Shown here piece after piece: positions 18,282 to 25,194 of a stretch of DNA of 64,000 nucleotides; position 1 is the first letter of the stretch; every line of letters starts with the position of its first letter. The stretch spans positions 3,171,501-3,235,500 of the forward strand of contig NZ_CP015125.1 in NCBI RefSeq assembly GCF_001653755.1. The letters are read 5' to 3'. Made by a program: the position numbers and the translations under genes. The notes under the pieces are model-generated. The model ran no database searches and was not told where the DNA came from. It worked only from the letters and a program-made list of their open reading frames with translations. This stretch comes from Dokdonia donghaensis DSW-1 (GTDB lineage: Bacteria; Bacteroidota; Bacteroidia; Flavobacteriales; Flavobacteriaceae).

Positions 18282-19096
18282 TGCTTCTGGTTTTTATAAG
18301 CACCTAATACTTTAAAATCTTTTGCCATAAGTGAGACTAAAGTGGTTGCTTTCTTAAAACTTTCTACACTATCAAAAGTGACATCTACAAAAAAGGCATA
18401 CTCCCAAGGTTTCTCTATGATAGGCATAGATTGAATTTTTGTGAGATTCATCTTGCAATCGCTTAGCACGTTAAGTATCGTTGCCAGGCTCCCACGCTTG
18501 TGGTCTGTTGTAAATCGCAGTGATGCTTTGTTTATAACCCCTTCGGCTTCTTTTCCATTTTTATTAAGGATAAAAAAGCGAGTAGCATTCTCATCTACAG
18601 TTTGTATAGATGACTTGATAATCGAGAGGTCATAAATCTCTGCCGCTGTTGTGCTTGCAATTGCTGCAATACCCGCTAGATTGCGATCTTTTATCTCTCT
18701 TGCCACGCCCGCCGTATCTGTATCTTCTACCAGTTTTATAGATGGGTAGTCTCTAAAAAACTGTCTACATTGCAATATTGCCATAGGGTGTGACCATACT
18801 TCTTTTATGGTAGTAAGATCTTGCCCTTTGAGCGCCATCAAGTTGTGTTGTATATCTAGGTAGTATTCTCCTTCTATAGTAAGATTATGATCATCTAGTA
18901 GTGCATAGTTAGGTAATATGGCTCCTGCTATGGTATTTTCTATAGCCATCACGGCATCATCTACCTCACCATCTAGCAACGCATCTACCAGCCTTGGGAA
19001 AGACATACACTCCAGCACCTCCACATCTGCCCCAAAAAACTCTTGAGCTACCTTGTGGTGAAAAGACCCTCGCACGCCTTGTATCGCTACTTTCAT
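18278..19096 (-). CDS. pheA: Prephenate dehydratase
   Basis: Converts prephenate to phenylpyruvate on the phenylalanine branch. The 272-residue protein has MKVAIQGVRGSFHHKVA, the AIENTIAGAI motif and the catalytic NATRFFIL (TRF) motif. A C-terminal ACT domain (GSLATILNVLSDCKMNLTKIQSMPI...YAFFVDV) is expected to bind Phe for feedback inhibition. It is the first structural gene of the aromatic operon. Upstream (19166-19300) lie a Phe/Tyr-rich leader peptide and a terminator that should control its transcription by attenuation. Confidence 0.95.
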   Translation of the reverse strand: MKVAIQGVRGSFHHKVAQEFFGADVEVLECMSFPRLVDALLDGEVDDAVMAIENTIAGAILPNYALLDDHNLTIEGEYYLDIQHNLMALKGQDLTTIKEVWSHPMAILQCRQFFRDYPSIKLVEDTDTAGVAREIKDRNLAGIAAIASTTAAEIYDLSIIKSSIQTVDENATRFFILNKNGKEAEGVINKASLRFTTDHKRGSLATILNVLSDCKMNLTKIQSMPIIEKPWEYAFFVDVTFDSVESFKKATTLVSLMAKDFKVLGAYKNQKQ

Positions 19097-19165
19097 AATC
19101 TGTTTTCTATAGATGATTTGTAATCACCTTTCTAAATTTTATTTTACTTGAATTGACTCCAATAA

Positions 19166-19199
19166 AAAAGTCCTGATAAAAATTTTTATCAGGACTTTT
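19166..19199 (-). terminator. Attenuator terminator of the pheA operon
   Basis: A 34-bp perfect inverted repeat (arms 19166-19182 and 19183-19199, with AGTCCTGAT/ATCAGGACT) followed on the minus strand by a T-run. It lies 70 bases upstream of pheA, and no minus-strand gene other than the leader peptide precedes it. That points to premature termination in the pheA leader. ATCAGGA in the leader coding region (complement of 19235-19241) can pair with the 5' arm TCCTGAT and disrupt it. Confidence 0.85.
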
Positions 19200-19219
19200 C
19201 TAGTTTTGAGTATGTCTAA

Positions 19220-19300
19220 TTACTGCAATACCAATCCTGATCTCTTCTTAAAAAAGAAGAAATAAAAAAAGTTGTTCCAATAATAAACTTGCGTTTGCAT
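19220..19300 (-). CDS. pheL: Phe/Tyr leader peptide of the aromatic operon
   Basis: This 26-codon minus-strand reading frame begins at ATG 19298-19300 and stops at TAA 19220-19222. It reads MQTQVYYWNNFFYFFFFKKR, then SGLVLQ. Six of 26 residues are Phe, three Tyr and one Trp, clustered at positions 6-17. The terminator starts ~20 bases after the stop. The codons for RSG contain ATCAGGA, which matches the 3' arm of the terminator and can therefore pair with its 5' arm when a ribosome stalls on the Phe/Tyr codons. This is the arrangement of classical attenuation for pheA or trp. Symbol by analogy; the gene is too short to be confirmed by similarity. Confidence 0.85.
   Translation of the reverse strand: MQTQVYYWNNFFYFFFFKKRSGLVLQ
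19235..19241 (-). promoter_or_regulatory. Antiterminator pairing segment in the pheA leader
   Basis: On the minus strand this reads ATCAGGA, complementary to TCCTGAT in the 5' arm of the terminator. It lies within the leader peptide codons after the Phe/Tyr cluster, where a stalled ribosome leaves it free. Confidence 0.7.
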
Positions 19301-19420
19301 ATTCAATTCTTAGACTGCTAATGTAGAAAAAAAATCTAATGAGAACCGACAAACCATCTCTTTTGCGAAATAAATTTTATTAAGCCCATTTTATTATGGA
19401 TTTCACAATGGTGCTTTATA

Positions 19421-19436
19421 CGCTTTCGCGAAAGCG
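19421..19436. repeat. Iterated palindrome, copy 4 (pheA leader - gldA spacer)
   Basis: Perfect core, about 120 bases upstream of the leader peptide in the divergent spacer. The rest of 19301-19659 holds no gene I can support; promoters for both directions must lie here. Confidence 0.9.
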
Positions 19437-19659
19437 TCATCACACCCACATAATCTCATATACATCTCAGCACTAAAAACCTTAGTACAAGACTGCTATA
19501 GCGTCACACCGTTATGAGAATGACGAGAAGCACTAGAACTAGCGCTTAAAATAGACCAAGCTCCTACTACTACATAGTAATGAACACAAGAAACTCCTGC
19601 TTGTTACGTTTTATGCTCATCCCTTATTTACTAACTTTGTGTAAGAACAAAATCATCAT

Positions 19660-20553
19660 ATGTCTATCCAAGTACACGGTATTACAAAAACTTATGGCAC
19701 TCAGAAAGCGCTAGACGACATCTCATTTACACTTAACAAAGGTGAGATAGTAGGTTTTCTAGGTCCTAACGGTGCCGGTAAAAGTACAATGATGAAAATC
19801 TTAACCACCTACCTCGCTCCTACTCAAGGTACGGCTCAAGTAAACTCATATGATACACGTAAGGAGGTACAACAGGTACGTAGCGCTGTAGGCTATCTCC
19901 CAGAGCACAACCCGTTATATCTAGAGATGTATGTAAAGGAGTACCTCGCTTTTAATGCAGGTATATATAAGGTAAGTAAAGAGCGCATAGCAGAGGTAAT
20001 ACAACTCACGGGACTTACCCCAGAAGCACATAAAAAAATAAGCCAACTCTCAAAAGGGTATCGCCAGCGTGTAGGTCTTGCTACGGCACTGCTACACGAC
20101 CCAGAAGTGCTTATACTAGATGAACCTACTACCGGTCTGGATCCTAACCAGTTACTAGAGATACGTAGCCTTATAAAAAATATAGGGCAACATAAGACTA
20201 TATTAATGAGCACACACATTATGCAAGAGGTAGAAGCCATTTGTGACCGTGTGATTATCATTAATAAAGGGCAGATTGTAGCAGATAGAAAGATGAGCGA
20301 GCTACGAGATGGCGAGCAACAAGTGGTTATAGTAGCGTTTGACTACCGCGTAGAAGAAGTTGCACTCACACGACTTGATAAAGTAGCCAGTGTAAAAAAC
20401 ACGACAGGCTTTACCTATGAGATTACCTTTGCCACACAAGAAGATATGCGTGCAAGAGTATTTGACTTTGCACACGATAATGAGCTCAAGATCTTACAGC
20501 TCAACCAGAAAAATGCCAGTCTCGAGAGTCTTTTTACAGAACTTACCGCATAA
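19660..20553 (+). CDS. gldA: Gliding-motility ABC transporter ATP-binding protein
   Basis: ATPase subunit of the GldAFG transporter associated with flavobacterial gliding. The 297-residue protein has Walker A (GPNGAGKST, ~residue 40), Q-loop region, an LSKGYRQRVGLA signature and Walker B with catalytic Glu (VLILDEPTTGLDP), then STHIMQEVEAICDR (H-loop). The stretch YLPEHNPLYLEMYVKEYLAF is typical of GldA. The last ~70 residues are the C-terminal extension seen in this subfamily. gldF and gldG are not adjacent, as is usual for gldA. Start preceded by no strong Shine-Dalgarno, normal here. Confidence 0.9.
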   Translation: MSIQVHGITKTYGTQKALDDISFTLNKGEIVGFLGPNGAGKSTMMKILTTYLAPTQGTAQVNSYDTRKEVQQVRSAVGYLPEHNPLYLEMYVKEYLAFNAGIYKVSKERIAEVIQLTGLTPEAHKKISQLSKGYRQRVGLATALLHDPEVLILDEPTTGLDPNQLLEIRSLIKNIGQHKTILMSTHIMQEVEAICDRVIIINKGQIVADRKMSELRDGEQQVVIVAFDYRVEEVALTRLDKVASVKNTTGFTYEITFATQEDMRARVFDFAHDNELKILQLNQKNASLESLFTELTA

Positions 20554-20583
20554 AAAATGCCCTCTAGATATTACTAGAAGGCA
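20552..20583 (-). terminator. Terminator of the 20602 lipoprotein gene
   Basis: TGCC...TCTAG and CTAGA...GGCA form a stem with one mismatch. The A-run at 20552-20557 becomes a T-run on the minus strand, so it mainly serves the minus-strand gene. Confidence 0.65.
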
Positions 20584-20601
20584 AGTTATATAGGTTTTTA
20601 T

Positions 20602-21432
20602 TTATAACTGGATAGTATACTCTTGACCTGCTATGGTAATAACTGCTACGTTATCACAAGTGCCATCGCCATAATCTAATGTGCCTTCTATATCGTTTTG
20701 AGTAACGATAGATAGCTCACCACTTACAAAATAAGGACAGGTAGCCTCCCTGCGTAGTGCAGTAGTTACTTCACCACTGCGAGACAATCCATTAGTAAAT
20801 GTGGTGTCCCAGTTACCTGTTATGAGAAATGCATTATCTGTCCAGGTGCCAGACCCTACACCTTCTACCCACTCACGAGTTCTAGATAAGGTACGTGCTG
20901 CATCTACATCACTATTTGCAAAGTCTATCGTGATGCTAGAGGTTAATACAGATTGTGGGTTACCGTTTTCATTCTCAAAGGTTCTTACTACGGTACCACC
21001 ACCAGTCACCCCGTGACCGTTGTAAATAAAGTCATTGTATTCATAAGTCACTTCACGCGTACCCTCGTTTACAGCGGCATATGCTAGAGTAATTTGTCCA
21101 GATACCACGGCACCATTGTTAAGTGTACACCCCTCTGTAAAACTTACAAGTATGTTACCGCTGCCATCACCATTAGGCATAACATCTAGTGTAGCACATT
21201 CTGGAAAAAAGCTAGTTACTACGGCACTACGAGTATCTTGCACATTTTCTAGATATACATTTTCTACAATGTCATAACTTGCGTCATCTATGACATCTAC
21301 TTGGGCTGCAAGTGTGAGGTTTTCTGTAGATACTTCTTGAGGTGTGATGCTCTCATCATCGTCAGAACAAGAGATGGTGATCATAACAATACTCAATAGT
21401 GCTACTAAAGGAATTTTGATTTGAGGTTTCAT
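20602..21432 (-). CDS. Hypothetical lipoprotein
   Basis: A 276-residue secreted lipoprotein of unknown function. The start at ATG 21430-21432 gives MKPQIKIPLVALLSIVMITISCSDDDES: a signal peptide ending in a lipobox-like ITISC followed by acidic residues, the Bacteroidota surface-export style. An upstream in-frame ATG (21498) would hide the signal peptide and is rejected. The mature part is Thr/Asn-rich and beta-like (SGQITLAYAAVNEG, GSGTWTDNAFLITGNWDTTF, ATCPYFVSGELSI) with a Cys pair near the C-terminus. It is convergent with gldA and divergent from rpsO. Confidence 0.78.
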   Translation of the reverse strand: MKPQIKIPLVALLSIVMITISCSDDDESITPQEVSTENLTLAAQVDVIDDASYDIVENVYLENVQDTRSAVVTSFFPECATLDVMPNGDGSGNILVSFTEGCTLNNGAVVSGQITLAYAAVNEGTREVTYEYNDFIYNGHGVTGGGTVVRTFENENGNPQSVLTSSITIDFANSDVDAARTLSRTREWVEGVGSGTWTDNAFLITGNWDTTFTNGLSRSGEVTTALRREATCPYFVSGELSIVTQNDIEGTLDYGDGTCDNVAVITIAGQEYTIQL

Positions 21433-21536
21433 AATACGTTGTTTTAAAGGTTCAAATGTTAAGACTTTATTAAAATCAATAGGTTTAATCACAAACAAAT
21501 ATTTGTGCGATTTATTTTATTTGATATTATTATTTA

Positions 21537-21544
21537 TATCTTTG
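21537..21544 (+). promoter_or_regulatory. -7 promoter element of rpsO
   Basis: TATCTTTG matches TAnnTTTG, 57 bases before the rpsO start. The nearest upstream TTTG (21520-21523) is closer than the usual 17-23 spacing. Confidence 0.45.
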
Positions 21545-21601
21545 CACGCTGATAGAGAAACTATCACGACATACATCGATCTCATTTAAAACAATATTGG
21601 A

Positions 21602-21871
21602 ATGTATTTAACAAAAGAAGTAAAAGAAGAAATTTTTGCAAAGCACGGAAAAGGTAAAAACGATACAGGATCTGCAGAGGGTCAAATCGCTTTATTCACG
21701 CACCGTATCACTCACTTAACTGAGCACTTAAAGAAAAACCGTAAGGATTTTAACACAGAGCGTTCACTAGTAATGCTGGTAGGTAAGCGTCGTTCTTTAC
21801 TTGATTACTTAAAGAAAAAAGATATCTTACGTTACAGAGCTATCATTAAGGAGCTAGGTATCCGTAAATAA
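21602..21871 (+). CDS. rpsO: 30S ribosomal protein S15
   Basis: An 89-residue S15, which binds the central domain of 16S rRNA early in 30S assembly. Family features are GSAEGQIALFTHRITHLTEHLKKNRKDFNTERSLVMLVGKRRSLLDYLKKKD followed by RYRAIIKELGIRK (shown here in parts: TGSAEGQIALFT, HLKKNRKDF, LVGKRRSLLDYLK). It is complete. pnp follows 450 bases on, the common rpsO-pnp order, but a terminator at 21881 separates them. Confidence 0.98.
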   Translation: MYLTKEVKEEIFAKHGKGKNDTGSAEGQIALFTHRITHLTEHLKKNRKDFNTERSLVMLVGKRRSLLDYLKKKDILRYRAIIKELGIRK

Positions 21872-21880
21872 GAATTTTTT

Positions 21881-21908
21881 AAAAAGGGAGCTTCACGGCT
21901 CCCTTTTT
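21881..21908 (+). terminator. rpsO terminator
   Basis: AAAAAGGGAGC and GCTCCCTTTTT form a perfect stem with a TTCACG loop, right after rpsO. Confidence 0.92.
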
Positions 21909-21940
21909 CTATATATTTAATACCGATGTTTTGAGAGGTA

Positions 21941-21956
21941 CGCTTTCGCGAAATTT
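21941..21956. repeat. Iterated palindrome, copy 5 (right arm decayed)
   Basis: CGCTTTCGCGAAATTT: left half intact, last three bases changed. It opens the rpsO-pnp spacer. The 300 bases from here to copy 6 hold an open frame with no family resemblance, and I see no gene in them. Confidence 0.75.
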
Positions 21957-22239
21957 CAAAACGGATCAAATTCTGAAACATACAGTACTACACAACCGCA
22001 ATGGTTGCTTACTAAAACTTCAGATTTTCGCCCTAAGGCAAGACATATTACATAAGACCTTTTGTATGATTACACATCATAACAAAATGGCAGAGAAAGC
22101 TTTCACAGCTAGTTTTTCATTGGTGTCCGATTTTTGGGAAGTAACTACCCATTTATCACTTAGTATCTATTTAAGATACATCAACTACACAACACAACGA
22201 CACTATGAATACCCACGAAGGGTGTTCTAAACTATTAAC

Positions 22240-22255
22240 ATTTTTCGCGAAAGCG
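22240..22255. repeat. Iterated palindrome, copy 6 (left arm decayed)
   Basis: ATTTTTCGCGAAAGCG: right half intact, first three bases changed. It is the mirror image of the decay in copy 5, at the other end of the same spacer. Confidence 0.72.
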
Positions 22256-22288
22256 GGATTATAGCAATCCTCATACCGCGAGAAAATC

Positions 22289-22305
22289 TCCCGATATACT
22301 CGGGA
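22289..22305 (+). promoter_or_regulatory. Hairpin in the pnp 5' untranslated region
   Basis: TCCCGA (22289-22294) pairs with TCGGGA (22300-22305) around a 5-base loop, ending 16 bases before the pnp ATG. E. coli pnp is autoregulated through a leader hairpin; a similar role here is only a guess. Confidence 0.4.
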
Positions 22306-22321
22306 AGGAAAAACACATTTT

Positions 22322-24550
22322 ATGATTCCAAAGGTTTACAAAGAGGTCATTGACCTTGGTGATGGAAGAGAAATCTCTATCGAAACAGGAAAACTTGCAA
22401 AGCAAGCACACGGATCTGTAGTAGTACAGTCTGGAAAGTGTATGATGCTTTGTACAGTAGTGTCTAACTACGAGAGTAAAGACGTAGACTTCTTACCACT
22501 TACGGTAGACTACCGCGAGAAGTTTGCAGCAGCAGGACGTTACCCAGGTGGTTTCTTTAAGAGAGAAGCACGCCCGTCTGACGGTGAGGTATTAACTATG
22601 CGTCTAGTAGACCGTGTACTACGCCCACTTTTCCCAAAAGATTACCACTCTGAAACACAGGTGATGATCCAGCTTATGTCTCACGATGATGATGTAATGC
22701 CAGATGCTATGGCAGGTCTTGCAGCAAGTGCAGCAATACAACTATCTGACTTCCCTTTTGAGTGTGCAATCTCTGAGGCAAGAGTAGGTCGTGTAAATGG
22801 TGAGTTTATCATTAACCCTACAAGAGCACAGCTAGAAGAGTCTGACATCGATATGATGATAGGTGCCTCTGCAGAGTCTGTGATGATGGTAGAAGGTGAG
22901 ATGGATGAGATTTCTGAAGAAGAAATGGCAGACGCTATTAAGTTTGCTCACGAGCACATTAAAGTACAGTGTGAGGCACAACTACGCCTAGCAGAAGCTG
23001 TAGGACGCAAAGAAGTACGTGAGTACCCAGCAGAGCGTGAAGATGAAGATCTTAAGAAGAAGGTACACGAGATGGCTTATGATAAAGTATATGCTATCGC
23101 AAAGGCTGGTTCTTCTAAGAAAGAAAGAGGAATGGCTTTTTCTCAAATTAAAGAAGAGATCAAAGCTACCTTCTCTGAAGAAGAGCTTGAAGATTTTGGA
23201 GATCTTGTATCTAAGTACTACCGCAGTGCAGAGAAGGCTGCTATACGTGACCTTACTCTTAACGAGGGACTACGTCTAGACGGTCGCCAGACGGTAGACA
23301 TACGCCCTATCTGGTGTGAGACAGATTACTTACCATCTGTACACGGGTCTGCAGTATTTACACGTGGAGAAACTCAGGCACTAGCAACAGTAACGCTAGG
23401 TACCTCTAGAGATGCAAACCAGATAGATATGCCATCACACGAGGGTGAAGAGCGTTTTTACTTACACTATAACTTCCCTCCTTTCTGTACAGGTGAGGCA
23501 AGACCTATACGTGGTACTTCACGTCGTGAGGTAGGTCACGGTAACCTTGCACAACGTGGTCTTAAAGGAATGGTACCAGATGATTGTCCTTATACAGTAC
23601 GTGTTGTGTCTGAAGTATTAGAATCAAACGGTTCTTCTTCTATGGCAACGGTATGTGCAGGTACAATGGCAATGATGGATGCAGGTATCCAGATGACTAA
23701 GCCAGTATCTGGTATTGCAATGGGACTTATCTCAGATGCAGAGACTGGTAAATATGCAGTACTTTCAGACATACTAGGAGATGAAGATCACCTGGGAGAT
23801 ATGGACTTTAAAGTAACCGGTACGGCAGACGGTATTACAGCTTGCCAGATGGATATTAAAGTAAAAGGACTCTCTTATGAGATACTAGTAAATGCACTAC
23901 AACAAGCACGTGCAGGTCGTTTACACATCCTTGAGAAACTTACAGATACCATTGCAGCACCACGTGAAGACGTAAAAGAGTATGCTCCTAAGATGGTAGG
24001 TGTACGTATTGCAAATGAGTACATAGGTGCATTAATAGGCCCAGGTGGTAAAGTAATACAAGAACTTCAGAAAGAAACAGGTACTACTATCGTGATAAAC
24101 GAAGACCCTGTAACAGAAGAAGGTGTTGTAGAGATACTAGGTACAGGTCAAGAAGGTATAGACGCCGTACTTGCAAAGATAGACTCTATTACCTTTAAGC
24201 CAGTGGTGGGTAACACATACAAGGTGAAGGTAATCAAGATGCTAGACTTTGGAGCCGTAGTAGAGTATCTAGATGCTCCTGGTAACGAGGTATTACTACA
24301 CGTATCTGAGATCGCTTGGGAACGTACAGAAAACGCTAGTGACGTACTCTCTATGGGTGAAGAGCTAGACGTAAAATACTTTGGTATAGACAAGCGTACT
24401 CGTAAAGAGAAAGTATCTCGTAAGGCGCTTATGGAAAAGCCAGAAGGATATGTAGCACGACCACCTAGAGAAAACAACGATCGCAACCGCGGTGGTCGTG
24501 ATAATCGTGGTGGTCGCGATAACAGACGTGACGATCGTAAAAAGGACTAA
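22322..24550 (+). CDS. pnp: Polynucleotide phosphorylase
   Basis: A 3'-to-5' phosphorolytic exoribonuclease acting in mRNA decay. The 742-residue protein has two RNase PH domains (first with FFKREARPSDGEVLTMRLVDR-like motif, second with LRLDGRQTVDIRPIWCE...HGSAVFTRGETQ). The second has the conserved SMATVCAGTMAMMDAG and LGDEDHLGDMDFKVTGT. They are followed by a KH domain (GALIGPGGKVIQELQKETGT) and an S1 domain (DFGAVVEYLDAPGNEVLLHVSEI; given in part). The tail is Arg/Gly/Asp-rich (RGGRDNRGGRDNRRDDRKKD), a likely RNA-binding extension. Complete and ordinary. Confidence 0.97.
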   Translation: MIPKVYKEVIDLGDGREISIETGKLAKQAHGSVVVQSGKCMMLCTVVSNYESKDVDFLPLTVDYREKFAAAGRYPGGFFKREARPSDGEVLTMRLVDRVLRPLFPKDYHSETQVMIQLMSHDDDVMPDAMAGLAASAAIQLSDFPFECAISEARVGRVNGEFIINPTRAQLEESDIDMMIGASAESVMMVEGEMDEISEEEMADAIKFAHEHIKVQCEAQLRLAEAVGRKEVREYPAEREDEDLKKKVHEMAYDKVYAIAKAGSSKKERGMAFSQIKEEIKATFSEEELEDFGDLVSKYYRSAEKAAIRDLTLNEGLRLDGRQTVDIRPIWCETDYLPSVHGSAVFTRGETQALATVTLGTSRDANQIDMPSHEGEERFYLHYNFPPFCTGEARPIRGTSRREVGHGNLAQRGLKGMVPDDCPYTVRVVSEVLESNGSSSMATVCAGTMAMMDAGIQMTKPVSGIAMGLISDAETGKYAVLSDILGDEDHLGDMDFKVTGTADGITACQMDIKVKGLSYEILVNALQQARAGRLHILEKLTDTIAAPREDVKEYAPKMVGVRIANEYIGALIGPGGKVIQELQKETGTTIVINEDPVTEEGVVEILGTGQEGIDAVLAKIDSITFKPVVGNTYKVKVIKMLDFGAVVEYLDAPGNEVLLHVSEIAWERTENASDVLSMGEELDVKYFGIDKRTRKEKVSRKALMEKPEGYVARPPRENNDRNRGGRDNRGGRDNRRDDRKKD

Positions 24551-24583
24551 GCACCTTATAACGATCTACTAGATTTTTAAAGA

Positions 24584-24618
24584 ATCGGTTATCCTTTACT
24601 GGGTAGCCGATTTTTTTT
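24584..24618 (+). terminator. pnp terminator
   Basis: ATCGGTTATCC and GGGTAGCCGAT form the stem with loop TTTACT, followed by an 8-base T-run. The loop and stem match the terminators at 28739 and 35075, and like them it is followed by the iterated palindrome. Confidence 0.9.
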
Positions 24619-24621
24619 ATG

Positions 24622-24869
24622 GTACGCTTTCGCGAAAGTCGCCACGCACACCCTACAACCCCTTTTGTAAGAAAATGTTTATAAAAATGTGCTCAGAATA
24701 AGGAAAACCGTAAAGAAGTATGACAGCAGTACTGTATTTTAGAGCACTGTAGCGTAGCTGTTTATAAGGTTGCGTTTATACGACTAAAAACGAAATACGA
24801 CTTATTAAACTAAAATAACCAGCTAGCATACAGTTTTACTGGGCTTACGGGCTGTAGATAGTGAGGTTG
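24622..24869 (+). repeat. ~250-bp repeat, copy A (upstream of the retron)
   Basis: This segment matches 39006-39252 along its whole length at roughly four in five positions by eye. The longest shared run is 28 bases (ACTGTATTTTAGAGCACTG then TAGCG...). It starts with a palindrome copy (24625-24640), then CCACGCACACCCTACAA, and ends GATAGTGA. No open frame is conserved between the copies. Copy A ends ~40 bases before the retron ncRNA; copy B ends ~120 bases before the methylase cassette. It may be an insertion-site marker, an RNA, or a mobile-element remnant. Confidence 0.88.
24625..24640. repeat. Iterated palindrome, copy 7 (right end decayed, start of repeat A)
   Basis: CGCTTTCGCGAAAGTC: 14 of 16 positions. 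Directly follows the pnp terminator. Confidence 0.8.
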
Positions 24870-24911
24870 CTGTTATATGCTACTTAAGAAAAATATTAAA
24901 AAAACTAAAAT

Positions 24912-25149
24912 AAAGACACCAGAGAAATATTGATTATGCATTGCGATATCGAAATGTAAATTCAAACGTGAGGAATTGGATGAAAGCTATTAATTTAACT
25001 TTTAATCTTTTAAACATTTATATCTTTATAATAATACACCTTTATAATTACTCTATAAATCGCCCTCAACTATTTGTTTTTGATACTTATAATTTTATGA
25101 TAAATGACTTTTTGAAGTACATACACAAGAGAATATGCCTGGTGTCTTT
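24912..25149 (+). ncRNA. Putative retron ncRNA (msr-msd)
   Basis: AAAGACACCAG (24912-24922) is the exact reverse complement of CTGGTGTCTTT (25139-25149). Such distal complementary arms (a1/a2) enclose retron template RNAs just upstream of the reverse transcriptase. The 238-base span is typical. Inside, CATT-G-CG/CG-A-AATG forms a small hairpin (24939-24956, msr-like). A longer hairpin (ATTTATA 25016-25022 with TATAAAT 25054-25060, and TTATAA 25026-25031 with TTATAA 25042-25047) could be the msd stem. The region is very AT-rich and has no convincing coding frame. The branching G was not assigned. Confidence 0.72.
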
Positions 25150-25194
25150 TTAGATAAATTGCTCGTAGAGAATACGAAGAAAAGGTTCTATCAA

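Noticed and set aside
21931..22230. 99-codon open frame in the rpsO-pnp spacer
   Set aside because: Starts within a decayed palindrome, no recognisable family, composition like a spacer, and the segment looks like intergenic filler between two half-decayed palindromes.
24622..24869. Copy A of the 250-bp repeat as the retron template RNA
   Set aside because: Copy B has the same sequence but no reverse transcriptase follows it, and the complementary arms lie downstream of the repeat.
24941..25153. 70-codon open frame upstream of the reverse transcriptase
   Set aside because: Lies wholly within the proposed retron ncRNA, is almost entirely AT-rich low-complexity sequence and overlaps the a2 arm.
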